Shown piece by piece: positions 1 to 12,600 of a DNA stretch of 64,000 nucleotides. The number at the start of each line of letters is the position of its first letter. Position 1 is the stretch's first letter. Position numbers and translations under genes: made by a program. Under the pieces are notes generated by a model, which did not search any database, had not been told where the DNA came from, and saw only the letters and a list, made by a program, of their open reading frames with translations. The stretch comes from Lagopus muta (lineage: Eukaryota; Chordata; Aves; Galliformes; Phasianidae): the NCBI RefSeq assembly GCF_023343835.1, contig NC_064437.1, forward strand, positions 54,510,972 through 54,574,971, given 5' to 3'.

Positions 1-1107
1 AATAAGCAATTATAGACAGATCCACAAAAGTAACAGCTCAGGTTCATATAGCAAATCATTTTATTAGTCAAAAATAAAAGCTTCAGTTCTCAGGTAGTTT
101 GCATACATGCCCTCATGGGTACAAAAATACTGTCCAAAGAATTGATAACAAGAAAGTTCAGAAACCACGTATCTGGATTTCTACTTTCAGGAAGCCATCA
201 TGTGTATTAGAGGATCCCTAATGACTTAATGAGGGAACAGGATTCCATCAAAAGCATTCTATACAAATATGAACCAGGATATCATAATTGCCTCATAGGA
301 TATGGAGATCAAAAAGACATGACAGGCAAAGCAACATGCATGAAAAAGTCAGAGAAAGATAAAGCCGACAGTAAAAGCAGAGGTAGGATTAGAGCTAAAT
401 CCTGCTCCAGCCTCCAGCCATTCATTCACACATTACCACTCATCCACAGAGTTCTCTAACATTCCTCACCTGCAGATCTCAAGAGTTTTTAATGATTGGT
501 GTTACCAAAAAACAGGGCTCGTGTCCTACAACAGAGGGAACCATATTATCCACAATTTACAAAGAGGAAACTGAGGCATGAAGTTAACTATTTTTCCTCT
601 CGTGTAAGCAGATCTGAGGAACTGAAGGCAGAGTTATTCTGTTCTTTGTCTCCTCTCCAGAAAAACAGCTTGCATTTTGCCAGAATATTGAGATATTAAA
701 TATTAAAATGGTATGGTAATTTTTTTTCCTAAGGTATTCCATTTCTATGGAAACACACATTTTTAAGGTAATGTAAAAATGCTGACTGCTTTTAAAACCT
801 CCATTTTACTTACCTGCCTTTTACTACCATGACTGTTTCTATGGAAACTAGAACTGGCCACGAAGCAGTCCAACATGAATTCTCACTTGTCAGTTTTACC
901 TTAAAGTGCCACCTTCAAAGTCCTTTAATAAACCAGTAATAGCTGCATTGCCTAAAGTGTTTTCAAATTAAACAAAAAGAGAAAGCGTGCTTTCACTGAA
1001 TGTTCCACACAATATTTTGTAGGTGTGGTCTAAATCTAAGAATTTTTTTTTAACAGTATGCATGATACGACTTTGGTTAAGGATATGATCTGTAAACAGA
1101 GAGACAG

Positions 1108-1113
1108 TTTATT
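1108..1113 (-). terminator. Alternative STN1 poly(A) signal (AATAAA)
   Basis: A minus-strand AATAAA is followed by CTGTCTCTCTGTTTAC. It would give a 3' UTR of about 2.4 kb. It could be an alternative site for STN1 or lie in plain intergenic DNA. Confidence 0.25.
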
Positions 1114-2186
1114 AGCAGTAAAAGCCCTAGTGTGTGTAGTTCAACTTACATAAAGGTGACTTATACCAATATGGGTATGTCTAGACTGCTGTCACAGAAG
1201 CACACTGTAGAGATGCTGAGTAAACAGGTAAATCAGCCTAATGTGAGCTCTGTGCTCACAGCTAGCTGGGGTACTTCGGTGCAGGCACATGCACATGGTG
1301 TTCCCTCTAAGTGCAGGAGGGGGAATGTACTCAATCAGAGTAAGTGTTAGTCTGTGCTGGGTGGCTACTGAGGAAAAAATAAGGCGCACAAGATTAAGTC
1401 ACAACTACTCCACACTATTGTTCATATTTACAATCTGCATAACTTGAAACTGGGCCATTCTGTTAATTTTTACCTTGACCCTTTCAGTCTTGTAAAAAAC
1501 AGTGGGCTCCCTTGTGTTCATTCCTATTATTCCCCTAATCAAAGCAAGAAAAATCCCTTCTTCCAGTTCTTGAGGAACAATTTCCAACAGAATACAACCT
1601 TCCAAGAGTTGAGTATTGCCAGTAATGACCAGCTTAAAAACTTCAAAGGAAAGATTCTTTCCAGAGTGACCGATCTGTCTTTCCTGAGAAAAGCTCCTCA
1701 CTCCTCATCTCTAAGGCTTCACAGTTATCAGTGCTTTTAAATCACAACGGGGCAGGACAGACAGGACACACTTCTTGTCTGCATCAATCCATGACGCATA
1801 GAAAATAGGAGGTCAGGAGTTTCAGGCAGACTTCATATACAGAAATGTGTTCAGGCCCATATTAAGATCTGACTAGAAGATACCTAGCTCTAAGTACAGC
1901 AGCAGTTAACACTAGGAGTAGTGGCAGCTTGCAGGGAAATCAGCTATTAAGCTCTGCAGCAAGTGGGGAAATGACAGTGAAGTAACTCCGTTTTCCACTA
2001 TGAACACATACACCATCTCTATAAAGCTGGGGTTTTCCACAGGTCTCTGAATGCAAATGCCAAATATTCCATCACTCCTTTCTCTTAGTCTCACTGAAGC
2101 CATGGCTTGGAATGAGGCATATAATATAAAAACAAAGCAGAAACCTGGCACACGAGGCTACTCACTGGCTTTCCTCATGCATTCAG

Positions 2187-2192
2187 TTTATT
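2187..2192 (-). terminator. Candidate STN1 poly(A) signal (AATAAA)
   Basis: The minus strand reads AATAAA here, 1.3 kb after the stop codon. About 35-65 nt further on it carries GTGTGCC and then TTTGTTTTT, a plausible GU/U-rich downstream element. It is the first canonical hexamer after the stop, but others lie further downstream, so use is not proven. Confidence 0.4.
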
Positions 2193-3495
2193 TTTCCCTG
2201 CTATGTCAATCCTTATAGGGCTTCACGACTACATCTGCCTCCTGGAAGCCTGCTGTTTCAACTGTTACAGGGAAGGTGCTGAGCAGAGAGAAGGAACAGA
2301 TTCTCCCTTCCTACTCTTCCCAAATTAATAATGGTATCACCTCCACACTACTAAGCAGATTACTTAGACGATCCCCTGCAGCAGGAAGCCCTCCAAGCAC
2401 AGATGCTGAACAGCTCCAGGTTTCGAACAGTGGCACATAACAGAGTTCTGATTATTCCAGGTCAAATGTCTTGCATGGCAACTTTTTTCAGGCCAACATT
2501 GCTTCATTCATGTCTTTTGTTCTGCTGCAAGCAAGGATACGGATAGCATTTTTCCTGAAAGTGACAAGGAAGAAGACAAAAGGCAATGGGAAGCATGGAG
2601 ATCATAATGAGTCTTGCTTGTTTTTGTACTTTCTGTTCCAAAACACCTAATTTTTTGCTTATATTTTGTGACATACAAAGCAATTTAAAAATAAACAAAG
2701 ACATTAGCTGATTTTGAAACTTCTGGTCTGCACAGAATCCAAACCAACATGCGTCAGTAGTGCACATGGTAGCCAGGGGAACCCAGACAAGCTTTACAGT
2801 CAGTTGGGGATGCTGCAGCATGGGGAAGGGGTGCAGTTCCTCATTCCTGAATATTACTTTTCAGAGCAAGGTGGGGTCTGTTTTAGTAGTGACAAAGCTA
2901 TGCACATTCAGGAATACACACACATATATACACACATGGGTGTGCCAACATTACCAGGAAGAACAGGTAACCTTTAGATTGTTTGCTTACGTGTGCTTTT
3001 CCTATTGTAAAGCATATATAAAAAGAACAGCTATCACTGTAAGGAAGGATCACAACGTCAGTCTTTAAGTCAGAAAGATGAGTCTTGATGTGACCACTGC
3101 TGCAAACAGTACTCTTTAGCAGTGACTTCTCTTTAGGGCTCACTGGATGTAGATGTGAGAAAGGCCAGGTCAAATCTCACTGCTTATCAGGGAAGCACAT
3201 GCAGACAGAAAGCCTGTGGTCTCTTCCAGCTCCCCTGCTACAGAAGGGTGTCCAGAATTAGTTAGATACAACATTCCCCAGTAATAATGAGGAAGTCAGC
3301 AAGAATATTAAAACAAACATTGGGACAACTTCTCAGAAGCTGGACAAAACTAACAGTTACAGAAACAGCTCTTTTTTGTCCCCACTGAGAGCACAGTAGG
3401 TAAGAGCTTTTACGTGCCAGAGTTCTGTTTCAGACATTCCTTATTCTTTACTTTATCCTGACTGGACAAGAACTAATGCATCTTATCTTCCCTCT

Positions 3496-3653
3496 TTAAA
3501 ATGCCATATAATATCCTTCCATAGTGCTGACAATATCGCTGTTGCTCTCCAGCAGTTCCAAAACACGCTGCATCACCACTTCAGCCAGATTGGGATTGTA
3601 ACTCTGTCGAACACAACTCAGGACATGAAGAAAATGGCAGCCTTTTTCAGCAT
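3496..3653 (-). CDS. STN1: STN1 last coding exon (residues 312-363 and stop)
   Basis: The acceptor is T-rich and ends TTTCCTGCAG. The exon encodes the second winged-helix domain, starting [17 protein letters not shown] and ending in the family's conserved tail [13 protein letters not shown], then TAA at 3498-3496. The open frame continues upstream of the acceptor only as intron read-through of the poly-T tract. The exon continues into the 3' UTR to the left. Confidence 0.97.
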
Positions 3654-6600
3654 CTGCAGGAAAGAAAAAAAAAAAAAAGAAAAACATAGCCAAGCATGAA
3701 GGAGGCCTCAGCCTAACTGCCTCCTTTTGAATATTATAATCCAAATAAGTTGGGAAAAACCAACAAACAAAAAATGGCATGAGATGCACGTATTCAGAAG
3801 AAAGAGATCTAGTCTGTGCCAGCAGTTCTCCAATCACCAAACATCCCCGCAGATCTCACTAGGAGGTGTCAGGGCAGTAACACTCATCATGAGTGCGAAT
3901 GATAGCTTTATCAGCTAATATATAGAGCTCACATAAAACAACCTGACAACGAGGATAACTTCAGGGGCACCTCCAAACCCTTTTATGAAAACCATCTACT
4001 TTCTGCAACTGCAGTTCATCACAGAATCTTAGAATTGTTTGAGTTGGAATGGACCCTTAAAGGCCACCTAGTCCAACTCACCTATAGCAAACAGGGACAC
4101 CGACAGCTAGACTACGAAGAGAAGAAATCAGATAAATTCTTTTGCCCATATCCACTATTAAAAACATTTAGAACAGAAAGCAGGCCTATGGCCAGATGTG
4201 ACTGCTTGCCCAATGCTGGCATCTTGTGGAAGAATTGTCACAGTGCAACCTTCATTCAACTAGAGATGAAACCCCATTCATACACTTCACACTTCTCAAA
4301 CAATTACTGGAGTAGAAAGTCACAGAATTTCTCAGCTTTATCTCATTCTAAGAGGAACGAGCCCTGAAAATGTACATCAGACCAGAAATATATAAAATAC
4401 AACAAGGGATTTTTTTTCTCCTCCATGGCTAACAATGGAGGAGAAAAATGTTAGCATAAATGAAGCACATTAGCACAAGTGACTTTCCTTCAACTCACTC
4501 CTCAGCTCATAAGGTAAATCGGACAAAGACACTGAGAAATTTGCACAGAGGTCTGGGACCAGGGAGATCCCTGGCCTGTTTTTACTGCTTTTGTTTTTAT
4601 TTTAGCCAACCCCTACCTGAGAATTGGCTAAGCCCTGAAACTCCCTTGGAAGCTGCCTAGAAAAGTCACTGGTAAATAGGAGTTGCTGCTCAGTACAGGT
4701 AAATACACAGTTCAGCCCAACTCCTATTAGACTATGGTTCAAGCAAGGATATTTCTTTAGAAGTCAGTGGCACGGAATGATGAAAGACCTTTGTGGCTGC
4801 TAACCAAAAACACATTCACCACCCTAGGATGGGTAAGGACAGAACAGAACAACGCACCTACCCACTCTTAGTGACTGCTGATACAAACAAAGTGGGTACC
4901 TGCATTTTGCATTAGTCACAGATTTGTCATCAGAAAGTCAGCGTGCCCATCCCTGATCTGCAGTACATAAATTTCAGTCTCGAATTAGTGACTCAGGTAT
5001 TACCCAACAGTAGAATGCCTCTTTTGTTCTAAACGCTGGCAGAAAATGGCATTTCAGGGTAGTTGCAGGTATGTACAATAATTAAAGTAGCCCAGATACA
5101 TGCCTAGGCTACAGATGAAATTTGATGGAATACACACTTTGCAGTGGCGTGATGCTGTTCCTCTTTCACTGACATGGAGTTTATCTTCTGTTCAGGTAAT
5201 TCAGGCTATGATTAACTGTCTTGCCTACCAGAATCAGAAAGGATAGAGTTACAGAGTAACTTCCACTTGCTGCATTTAAACCTAAAAACAGAATAAAGGA
5301 ATCAAGAAACAAGTCTGAATTAAGTCTACCATTTTGCAGTGCAGTCTGAAGTCCAATTGTACTGCCACCTTTTTCTGACTATCTTTAAGATTCTAGATAG
5401 ACCCAGAGTGGACTCACATAAGTGAACTTCAAATTAGGCTGTTTGGAATTAAGATTACAACCAAGGGCTATCATGCTGGCATACTGAACATCAAGGTTTG
5501 TGGAGCTCAGACTAGTCACACTGAGGACTTTTTATTTGTACATTTCCAGGTAGCTGAGTTGGTTCTGAAAAATGCATCATAAAAAAAATTATTGGGGTGA
5601 AAGCAAGCAGAGAATTAGTTGACCTGGATAGACAACTTTGGCTTATCATACATAAAACAGTTTTGCTGTCACGGAAGGTAAGTGCTGTTCTTGAAGAAAA
5701 ATGGGTTAGAATTTCTTGCAAACAAGGAAGCATTATCACACCTGAGGTATCATCACATTCAGATTTACTCACTACAAGCCTCCTCACTATGCCTGCCAAC
5801 ACCCCAGCAGAGGGGGCCCAACAGTCACATTGATCTGCACTGCTGCAGCAATGCCCAGAGAACCCTCTTGGTTTTGACTGAAGCATTTTGGTTTCCTTTC
5901 TCAAAATCCTTTGTTACCAGAAACCAGAACACTGAAATGGTCCTTCTGAAAACCAGCAGAGAAAAAGAGACTGACTTGGGAATTGTGCTCTCTACAACAG
6001 GAAACTAAACAGATGGAAAGTTTCAAGGAAAACAAGAGGCTCTGCAAAGCAACTGCTATTATTTTTCTGCTCTGTATGAAAGATGACTTTGAGAATTAAA
6101 AGCTCTGCAAAGTTTTTTCTGTGACCCACCTACCAGTTTCTGTCTGCTGTTGGCTGGCTGAAATAACTTTTCCACCTATGACAGAGAACTGAGAATACTT
6201 CACCACTGTGATAATACATATCCAGCAGTCACTAATTGCCCTGTGTCAGCTGTACACACATTCTGGGCCTGTATATAGTGGGCCAATTACAAAAAAAAAA
6301 AAAAAAGTTTCCAAGAGAACTACCTGATGCATAAAATGGATGGAAGATTTGTTAATGGGATAAAAGACAAAAAAAACCAATATGACATGGCAATATCCTC
6401 AGGCAAATGAGACTCACCTTTACCTGCTTGCCCAGTAGCATCTACTTCCATCATCCCCAGAGACACAAAACTTCTACTTCCATCTATAAACCACGTCTAC
6501 AACTGCACCACTGCTTAATGCAGCCAGCTGAAAACTCAAGTCATTTCACTTCACTAACCCTTTTTTCTCTCCACAGGATAACCATCATCAATCAGATCCT

Positions 6601-9600
6601 ACACACACTGCTGTAATTATGATGGCAATTTAATATTATACATCTTATATTCTAAGTCAGTCACTTACTCTTTTGTACATTCTCACCCACAAACAGCTAC
6701 AACTCAGCAGCACAAGATCCCTGCTGACACATTCTACCCAATGAATTGAGACAAACTCTGAATCAATCTCTCTCTGTAATAAGCAGATAATCAAACCAAG
6801 CACCAGCTACTGCTATGGCAATTAGACACAATTAGGAACAGGGATAACTATGAAACCAGACAAGGTACATGACATGAAAAGAAGTGGATTTTTTATATAT
6901 TTTTTTTAACATTGAAATACCTACCTATAAAGAACCACCACCGCAGTTCTTGCACTTGCTTAGAAACTTGAAGAGAATGTTCTACTGACACACGTGAATT
7001 TTATTGTTGACTTAATAGAGACTGTCTATACTGCCACTTTTCTGTCAACTCCCATAGAAAAACTGAAGCAGCAAGATTTACTACATATCCAAAGTAGAAA
7101 GCAACTGCTAGTAGGTGCTGACCTAACTTCCTTAAATTTGTTTCCTCCCCAAATCTGTATATTTTCAAAAGATACAGATTTAAGATAATGGCTGCTTATT
7201 TCAAATGTGACAAGTTTGCTTCCTTTAGGCACGTGCTCTCTCACTCTGCTTACAGGAAGCTGTAGCCACATTTCTTTTAGCTACTCTGATGAGCTACAGG
7301 AGCAAATTAGCTTCAAGTTCAAGGGTAAAGACAGTAAGCATACCAAATCTTGCATCAGGAGAGTCTGTCATCAACATATCACCAACTGCTCACCAGAGAC
7401 CCAAAAGCACCAGTACTTACGCCTAGGTTTTTGACAGTCTTCTTTAATCACATCAAGGGTCACTTTAAGCAGCTCCTTATCGTGGTCGGTCACCTGGAGG
7501 AAAAAGTAGACTGCTCTAAATTGTCAGTTTATTTCACAGTAGACGGCATCAATATTAAAAAGGAATCCAAGGTTCTGATGTATTCTAAAAACTTACATCA
7601 TCATAACTACAGTCTGCATGATAGGCTGCCTCCAAGGTCAATAATGAATGTTAAATTTTCAATTACCTTTTTTTAGCAATTAGTAGGATTCAAGTGTTAG
7701 GAGAAGAGAATGAAATATTAGAATTCAACCCAAAAGAAGCGAGCTGACTCAAGGCAGCAGAATCCCAACTTTCAACCTAACCCCAATAAAAAGACCTGTC
7801 CTGGTCTTCATTGTGCTCTACTGCATCAGCACACAGTTCAGTAATCCAGTAAACACTGACTGCACCTAGAAGAGCAGGAGAGCTGAAGAATGGTATTGAG
7901 CTACAAAAAAGAAAACCCCAAGAACTGCTCAGTGAGAGATATGGGGTAAAAGCAACAGTGAAGAAAGCTGCAGATGAGGCTGATGAACACACATACAGCT
8001 TCTGAAATATTTCTACCTTAAAGCTATAAAATTGTGATACCATTGAAAAAGTTAGCAGTAGCAGCTCAGTTCCTTACATGGTAGTACAGGTCCTTGGAGG
8101 TACTGGGTTTTTGGAAAACCACTCCTTTTTCTTGTAGTTTCTTTATTGCTTCCTTGAAAACACTGTGAATCCTTTTGGAGCTGGATTCACTTCCTGAATT
8201 CACCTGGATGGGAAGATAGGAGTGAAGCAGATGGTGAGAACTTGAGAACTCTCAGCCCTACTGAAGCTGACAGTAACAGCTTCTGAAGACTTCAAGAACA
8301 AAAGAATTTCACGTGATTTTTGTTATGCATTTTTATTCATTTCAAAATTCAGAAATCTTTTCTGTTACACATGAACTAACCAACACTTCAGGCTTGAAAA
8401 AGAAAAAAACAACAACCCAGAAGCTGTACTGTTCTAAAGAAGCCAGAAATCTTCTAACTGCCTTCTTGGTATTTAGCAGCTATTTAATTACACACTGAGA
8501 GTTCTTTTCTCTTGGAATAAACCTGTGATGCTTACAGAGAATTCAACAGTTAAGCTGATCAGCTTTATGATATTCAGATTTTTCCTGTAAGAAAGGGATA
8601 CGGGAAGAAGCCAGGAAGGCTAGTGCTTCGTAAGGTGATATTCAGGAGGAATCCAAGTGCTGCAGATTCAATCTCCATCTCTTGATATGAAAATGTGGCA
8701 ATGTCCAAGGAAAACGAGGAAACTGGTAATGGCAATATTTATTTCTTGTCCCTTGGTTTCCAATTTTTTATTTATTTATTTTCCACATATTCTGATCTTG
8801 CTTTTAAGAACTTCTCCAAAGTTCCAATGAAATAAAAAGAGAAAGTATATGCAAGAAATTAAAGCAGGTATATAAGATAAGGATTCTGGAAAGGATTCCG
8901 TTTATAAGGCAAGTGAGAAAATGAGTTTCTTGTCAAAGAAGAACGTGCCTGAAAGCCTGTAAGTGGGGTGGCTATTAGAAGAAAGGGTTCGGTACGTTGC
9001 TAAAAGGGTAGGAAGGAAGAAATGAGGGAAAAAAAGCAGGGTTTGTTTGAAAGCAGAGCTAAAAGAGCAGGATGACAAGGGACGTTGGAGTTCCTGAGAA
9101 GGGAACTGGAAGAAAATGAATCAACTGTGGAGAAAAGACTGTACAGGTAGGTAAGAGTAAGACCATGAGTTTACTCCTTTCCATCTCTATCAGTCCTACT
9201 GTATTTTTCAAACTCACATTTATCTACAAAGCCTGCTTCAGTTCCCCATGTGCTGTTTCCACATCTGTTGGGCACACACTGTGCTCCCTGTGATTTCCTT
9301 CAAGGCGGCAGCTAAACTGTTTCCCACAAACAAACATGCGATGAGTGGGACCAGACCACACCAGAGCAACCAAAGCAAGATTTGCCAAGCCATGTTTTCA
9401 GCCATCACCATAGATGCTACCATTCTGTCCTGAAGATAAGTATCAGATACCACATGTCCTCTTCAATCATCAGGTCAACTCAAAGAAATCCTGCGAGTGA
9501 CATAGGTAACCATGGTGCACCAGTATGAACGCACGTGGACACATGGTAACAAACACATTAGCAATGTAAGAATATCTTTCCACAAAACATTACTTTCATC

Positions 9601-12600
9601 CATTTTTAAGTCTTGAGCGAAACTCAGACTATCTCTAAGATTGGGAGCTGATGCTTCTAGCCAGGAACAGTTCACAGACCCAATGAGGCATAAGCACTCT
9701 CCACATTTTTCTCCATGCCCTTCCCCTCAACGTTTCAACAGGCCATAATCACAGCTCTCCTTTTTTCTTCCTCTCTCTGTGCCCCACAGCAGCTAACTAT
9801 CTTTTTTCCTCTCAAGTTCTTAGCCAAAAATAATTACCTAATAGTTCGAGATATTTAACACAGAACAATGGCTATTATCCTCAGTCTTTATTGGCTTCAA
9901 GTTTTCTCCTGTTACAGAATTCAGTGTCTGAATGTTTGTCCCCCGAGGCACCACAGCTATATCAGTTTATGCAACAACAGACACTGCTTTCAATGACAAA
10001 CTTGACCTTACATTTGGACATCATTCGAGTCACACCATTAATACTGCTATAATATTTCTCTTTACAATGCCTCAATGAACTGAAGAAATAAACATTAAAT
10101 GTGGTAGGAAGGGGTTTTGTTTGCTTGTTTTACAAATGAAGAGCGAATATTTTCTCATAATAAAGCACACTCATAACCATACCTAAAATGGACAGACTTT
10201 GCCTCTAGCAGATGCAGGAATAAATCCTCAAAAATTTAAGAAACTGCTTGCAAAGCAACCACCTCAAAACTAATCAATTTTTAATATGAAAGCAAACATT
10301 TGAGAAGAAAAAAAAAAAAAGAAAAATAACTCCAAAGCAGCATGACAATTATTCAGTTTGGCTTAACAGTGAGATCCCGTCAGAAAAGGGAGATAATTAA
10401 AAACAGACTCTGTGTGAACTGACACACAGCTCTGCCTGGATGGATACTGAAACAGAATCACTAAGAGCAGAAGTCAAGAGATTGACAGACAGAAGGCAGA
10501 GAGGCACACTTGAGAGTGAGAAAATAAGCAAGCAGCTGCTATATCTCAGCATTCCCTCAAATGTGTGGAGTCCAAGGGAACAGGCTCAAGGGGAGAATAA
10601 CTGCTGCCAAAAAACAAACAGGGGCTCTTGCCCTCTTTATGGGCTTTAACAGTATCCTAAGTTGGAAGAAGTTATTTTTCTCTAGCATGGACTAGAGTGC
10701 ACTTCTACCTCTCTGAGTAAATCAACAATTTAACCGTTTCTTTGTGCACACAAGCTAGAATTCCTTAATCCATTCTTTTGTTCATCCAAAATATCTCCAA
10801 CTTCTCATCCTGCCCATCCAAAAGTCAACAGAATGTCTCCTTAATTCCTTGTCGCTTTCTTTTATACCAAACCAGGCCCTCATTTCTTCTGAGCTTGCAC
10901 TGTCTCCTGAGAGGCAACGTACACTGACGCTTGACTGCTGAGCAGAGGTCTAGAGGAGGTTGGACACAGTGCTACACACAGACAAAAGAAATCTGAGACG
11001 ATGAAATCCTAGCTGATTTCACATTCCTGCTTTTATTTCAGGAGGTTGAAAAACGCTTGCATTTCAACAGTTATAAAAACGTGTCTGTTGTTGTTAAAGT
11101 AGTTCCTTCTGAGTCACAGCTTGTTAACTATCGCTTTACTTTTATGAAGCTTTTCATCCAAGAAATTCAAAGCATTTTCAGGTATTAAGTAGTTTAACTG
11201 CTGATCCAAAGCAATAGCAAGATTTGAATCTGGATTTTGAATTAACCCCTCACAGTGTTCACACATCATCTTTCAAAACATCTCCCCTCTGGCAAACCTT
11301 AAGTTTCAGAGAGCGCAGTTCCAGGTTCCCTGAAGTGCTGACAGCAGCTGTTCTCCCCTGCTCTCCCAAATCAGATTCTTTCTAAAAATGAAGCTGCACA
11401 TCCACACGCAGGAGCACCCTAAAATCATTCATCACTTTTGTAAAGCTCACCTTCTTCCCTTTCTCCCCCAGCTATTGAATGATGGTTTTACCATCCAGAG
11501 CTTCCCTCCCAGGGCCAGCCAGGAAACATGCAGCAAAGCCAACAGAACACGTCTCCAGAATTAAACTGGTATTTCAACTCACATACATATTCTAGCTGGT
11601 GGCCTTGCTTAGTTTAGTGGACTGGTGCTGTGCAACCAATTATTCTCTTTATAGCAAAGTAAACTTCCTGCACAATCAATAATTGGTCAAAGAATGACGT
11701 AGTACAGGAATTGGGTTGAATGCTGAAAGTATATAATTGGCTCTTTATGAATCACAACACACCCTGACTGTGTTAAAGTTTCCTGGTATAACCACACTAC
11801 TGTGATACTACTAATAGAAACTGAGCTTTGCAATTTCTCTCTAAGCCTTAGTTTAGACAGGTGACAATTTTAGTGACAGTGATGATAGTGATTCTGGATG
11901 TGTCAGTACTGAAGTCCTATCATAAATAAGCTTTGCTATGTTTAAAGTAGCAGTGAAGCTTCCTCCAGAAGAAGGAAGACAAGCGCTGACATCAAGAACG
12001 TATAAACCAAACTGTGTTATACCTACAGTACAGTATGCATAGCCATAGTAAGCATAAATAAATGCAGTAAAACTCCTTGCTTCAACTACCTGTCATTGCT
12101 GACCTTGAGATAACGTTCAAACCAAAGGAAGTATAAAGAGCAAAGTTTGGAAAACACAACCAAGTTGAAGCTAGTGACATGCATGAAGTGGAATGAGAGT
12201 ACTAAAACAGCTCATAATATAGCTTATGCATGGAAGAAATAAGAAAGAAAGGTTAATCAAGACCGGCTGGCTGCAAATTGAATCTATTCTCAATCAGAAA
12301 CTGCACATATCAAGCTCACATGAATAGATTTACTTTTTTTTTCTGAAAAGAACAAAAAATTAGTTGCCTAAGTCCAGCAAGGGAAGGCTAACACTTAGAA
12401 ATAGAAGGGTACTGGTTATGTGAAATAAAGCTTTACTATTTTCAAAATAGTAACAGATTTCTTAATTTGTAATAATTTTTAAGAACATCAAGCTACTAGT
12501 TCTTACTTATCCTCTGTAACTATAAAATTAAGAAACCTCGTATGCGTTTGAGCAGAGGACACGATTAGAGTTCAGCTATATGCATCTGCTAGAGAGAAAT

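Larger units (their letters stand above)
1..3495 (-). other. STN1: STN1 3' UTR and downstream flank
   Basis: No coding exon is recognised here. The first part is the STN1 3' UTR, and where it ends cannot be fixed from sequence alone. Canonical or near-canonical minus-strand poly(A) hexamers lie at 2192-2187, 1113-1108 and 65-60 (AATAAA) and at 929-924 and 493-488 (ATTAAA). A short (CA)n/(TA)n patch lies near 2915-2937. Overlapping 98-codon open frames occur on both strands near 1405-1740 but resemble no family I know. Confidence 0.6.
3654..7420 (-). other. STN1: STN1 last intron
   Basis: This 3.8-kb intron has GT-AG ends. It holds a CR1 fragment (about 4020-4118), an A16 run at 6291-6306 and an A-rich patch at 3665-3678 that is the polypyrimidine tract of the last acceptor on the minus strand. 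The open frames here are short and unrecognised. Confidence 0.9.

Noticed and set aside
1405..1740. Overlapping 98-codon frames on both strands in the STN1 3' flank
   Set aside because: No recognisable domain, no splice context and modest length. They are expected at this frequency in AT-moderate DNA.
3654..3840. Longer N-terminal part of the last STN1 open frame
   Set aside because: The extra residues (a run of Phe from the poly-T tract) are intron read-through. The TTTCCTGCAG acceptor and the matching phase with the previous exon set the exon start at 3653.
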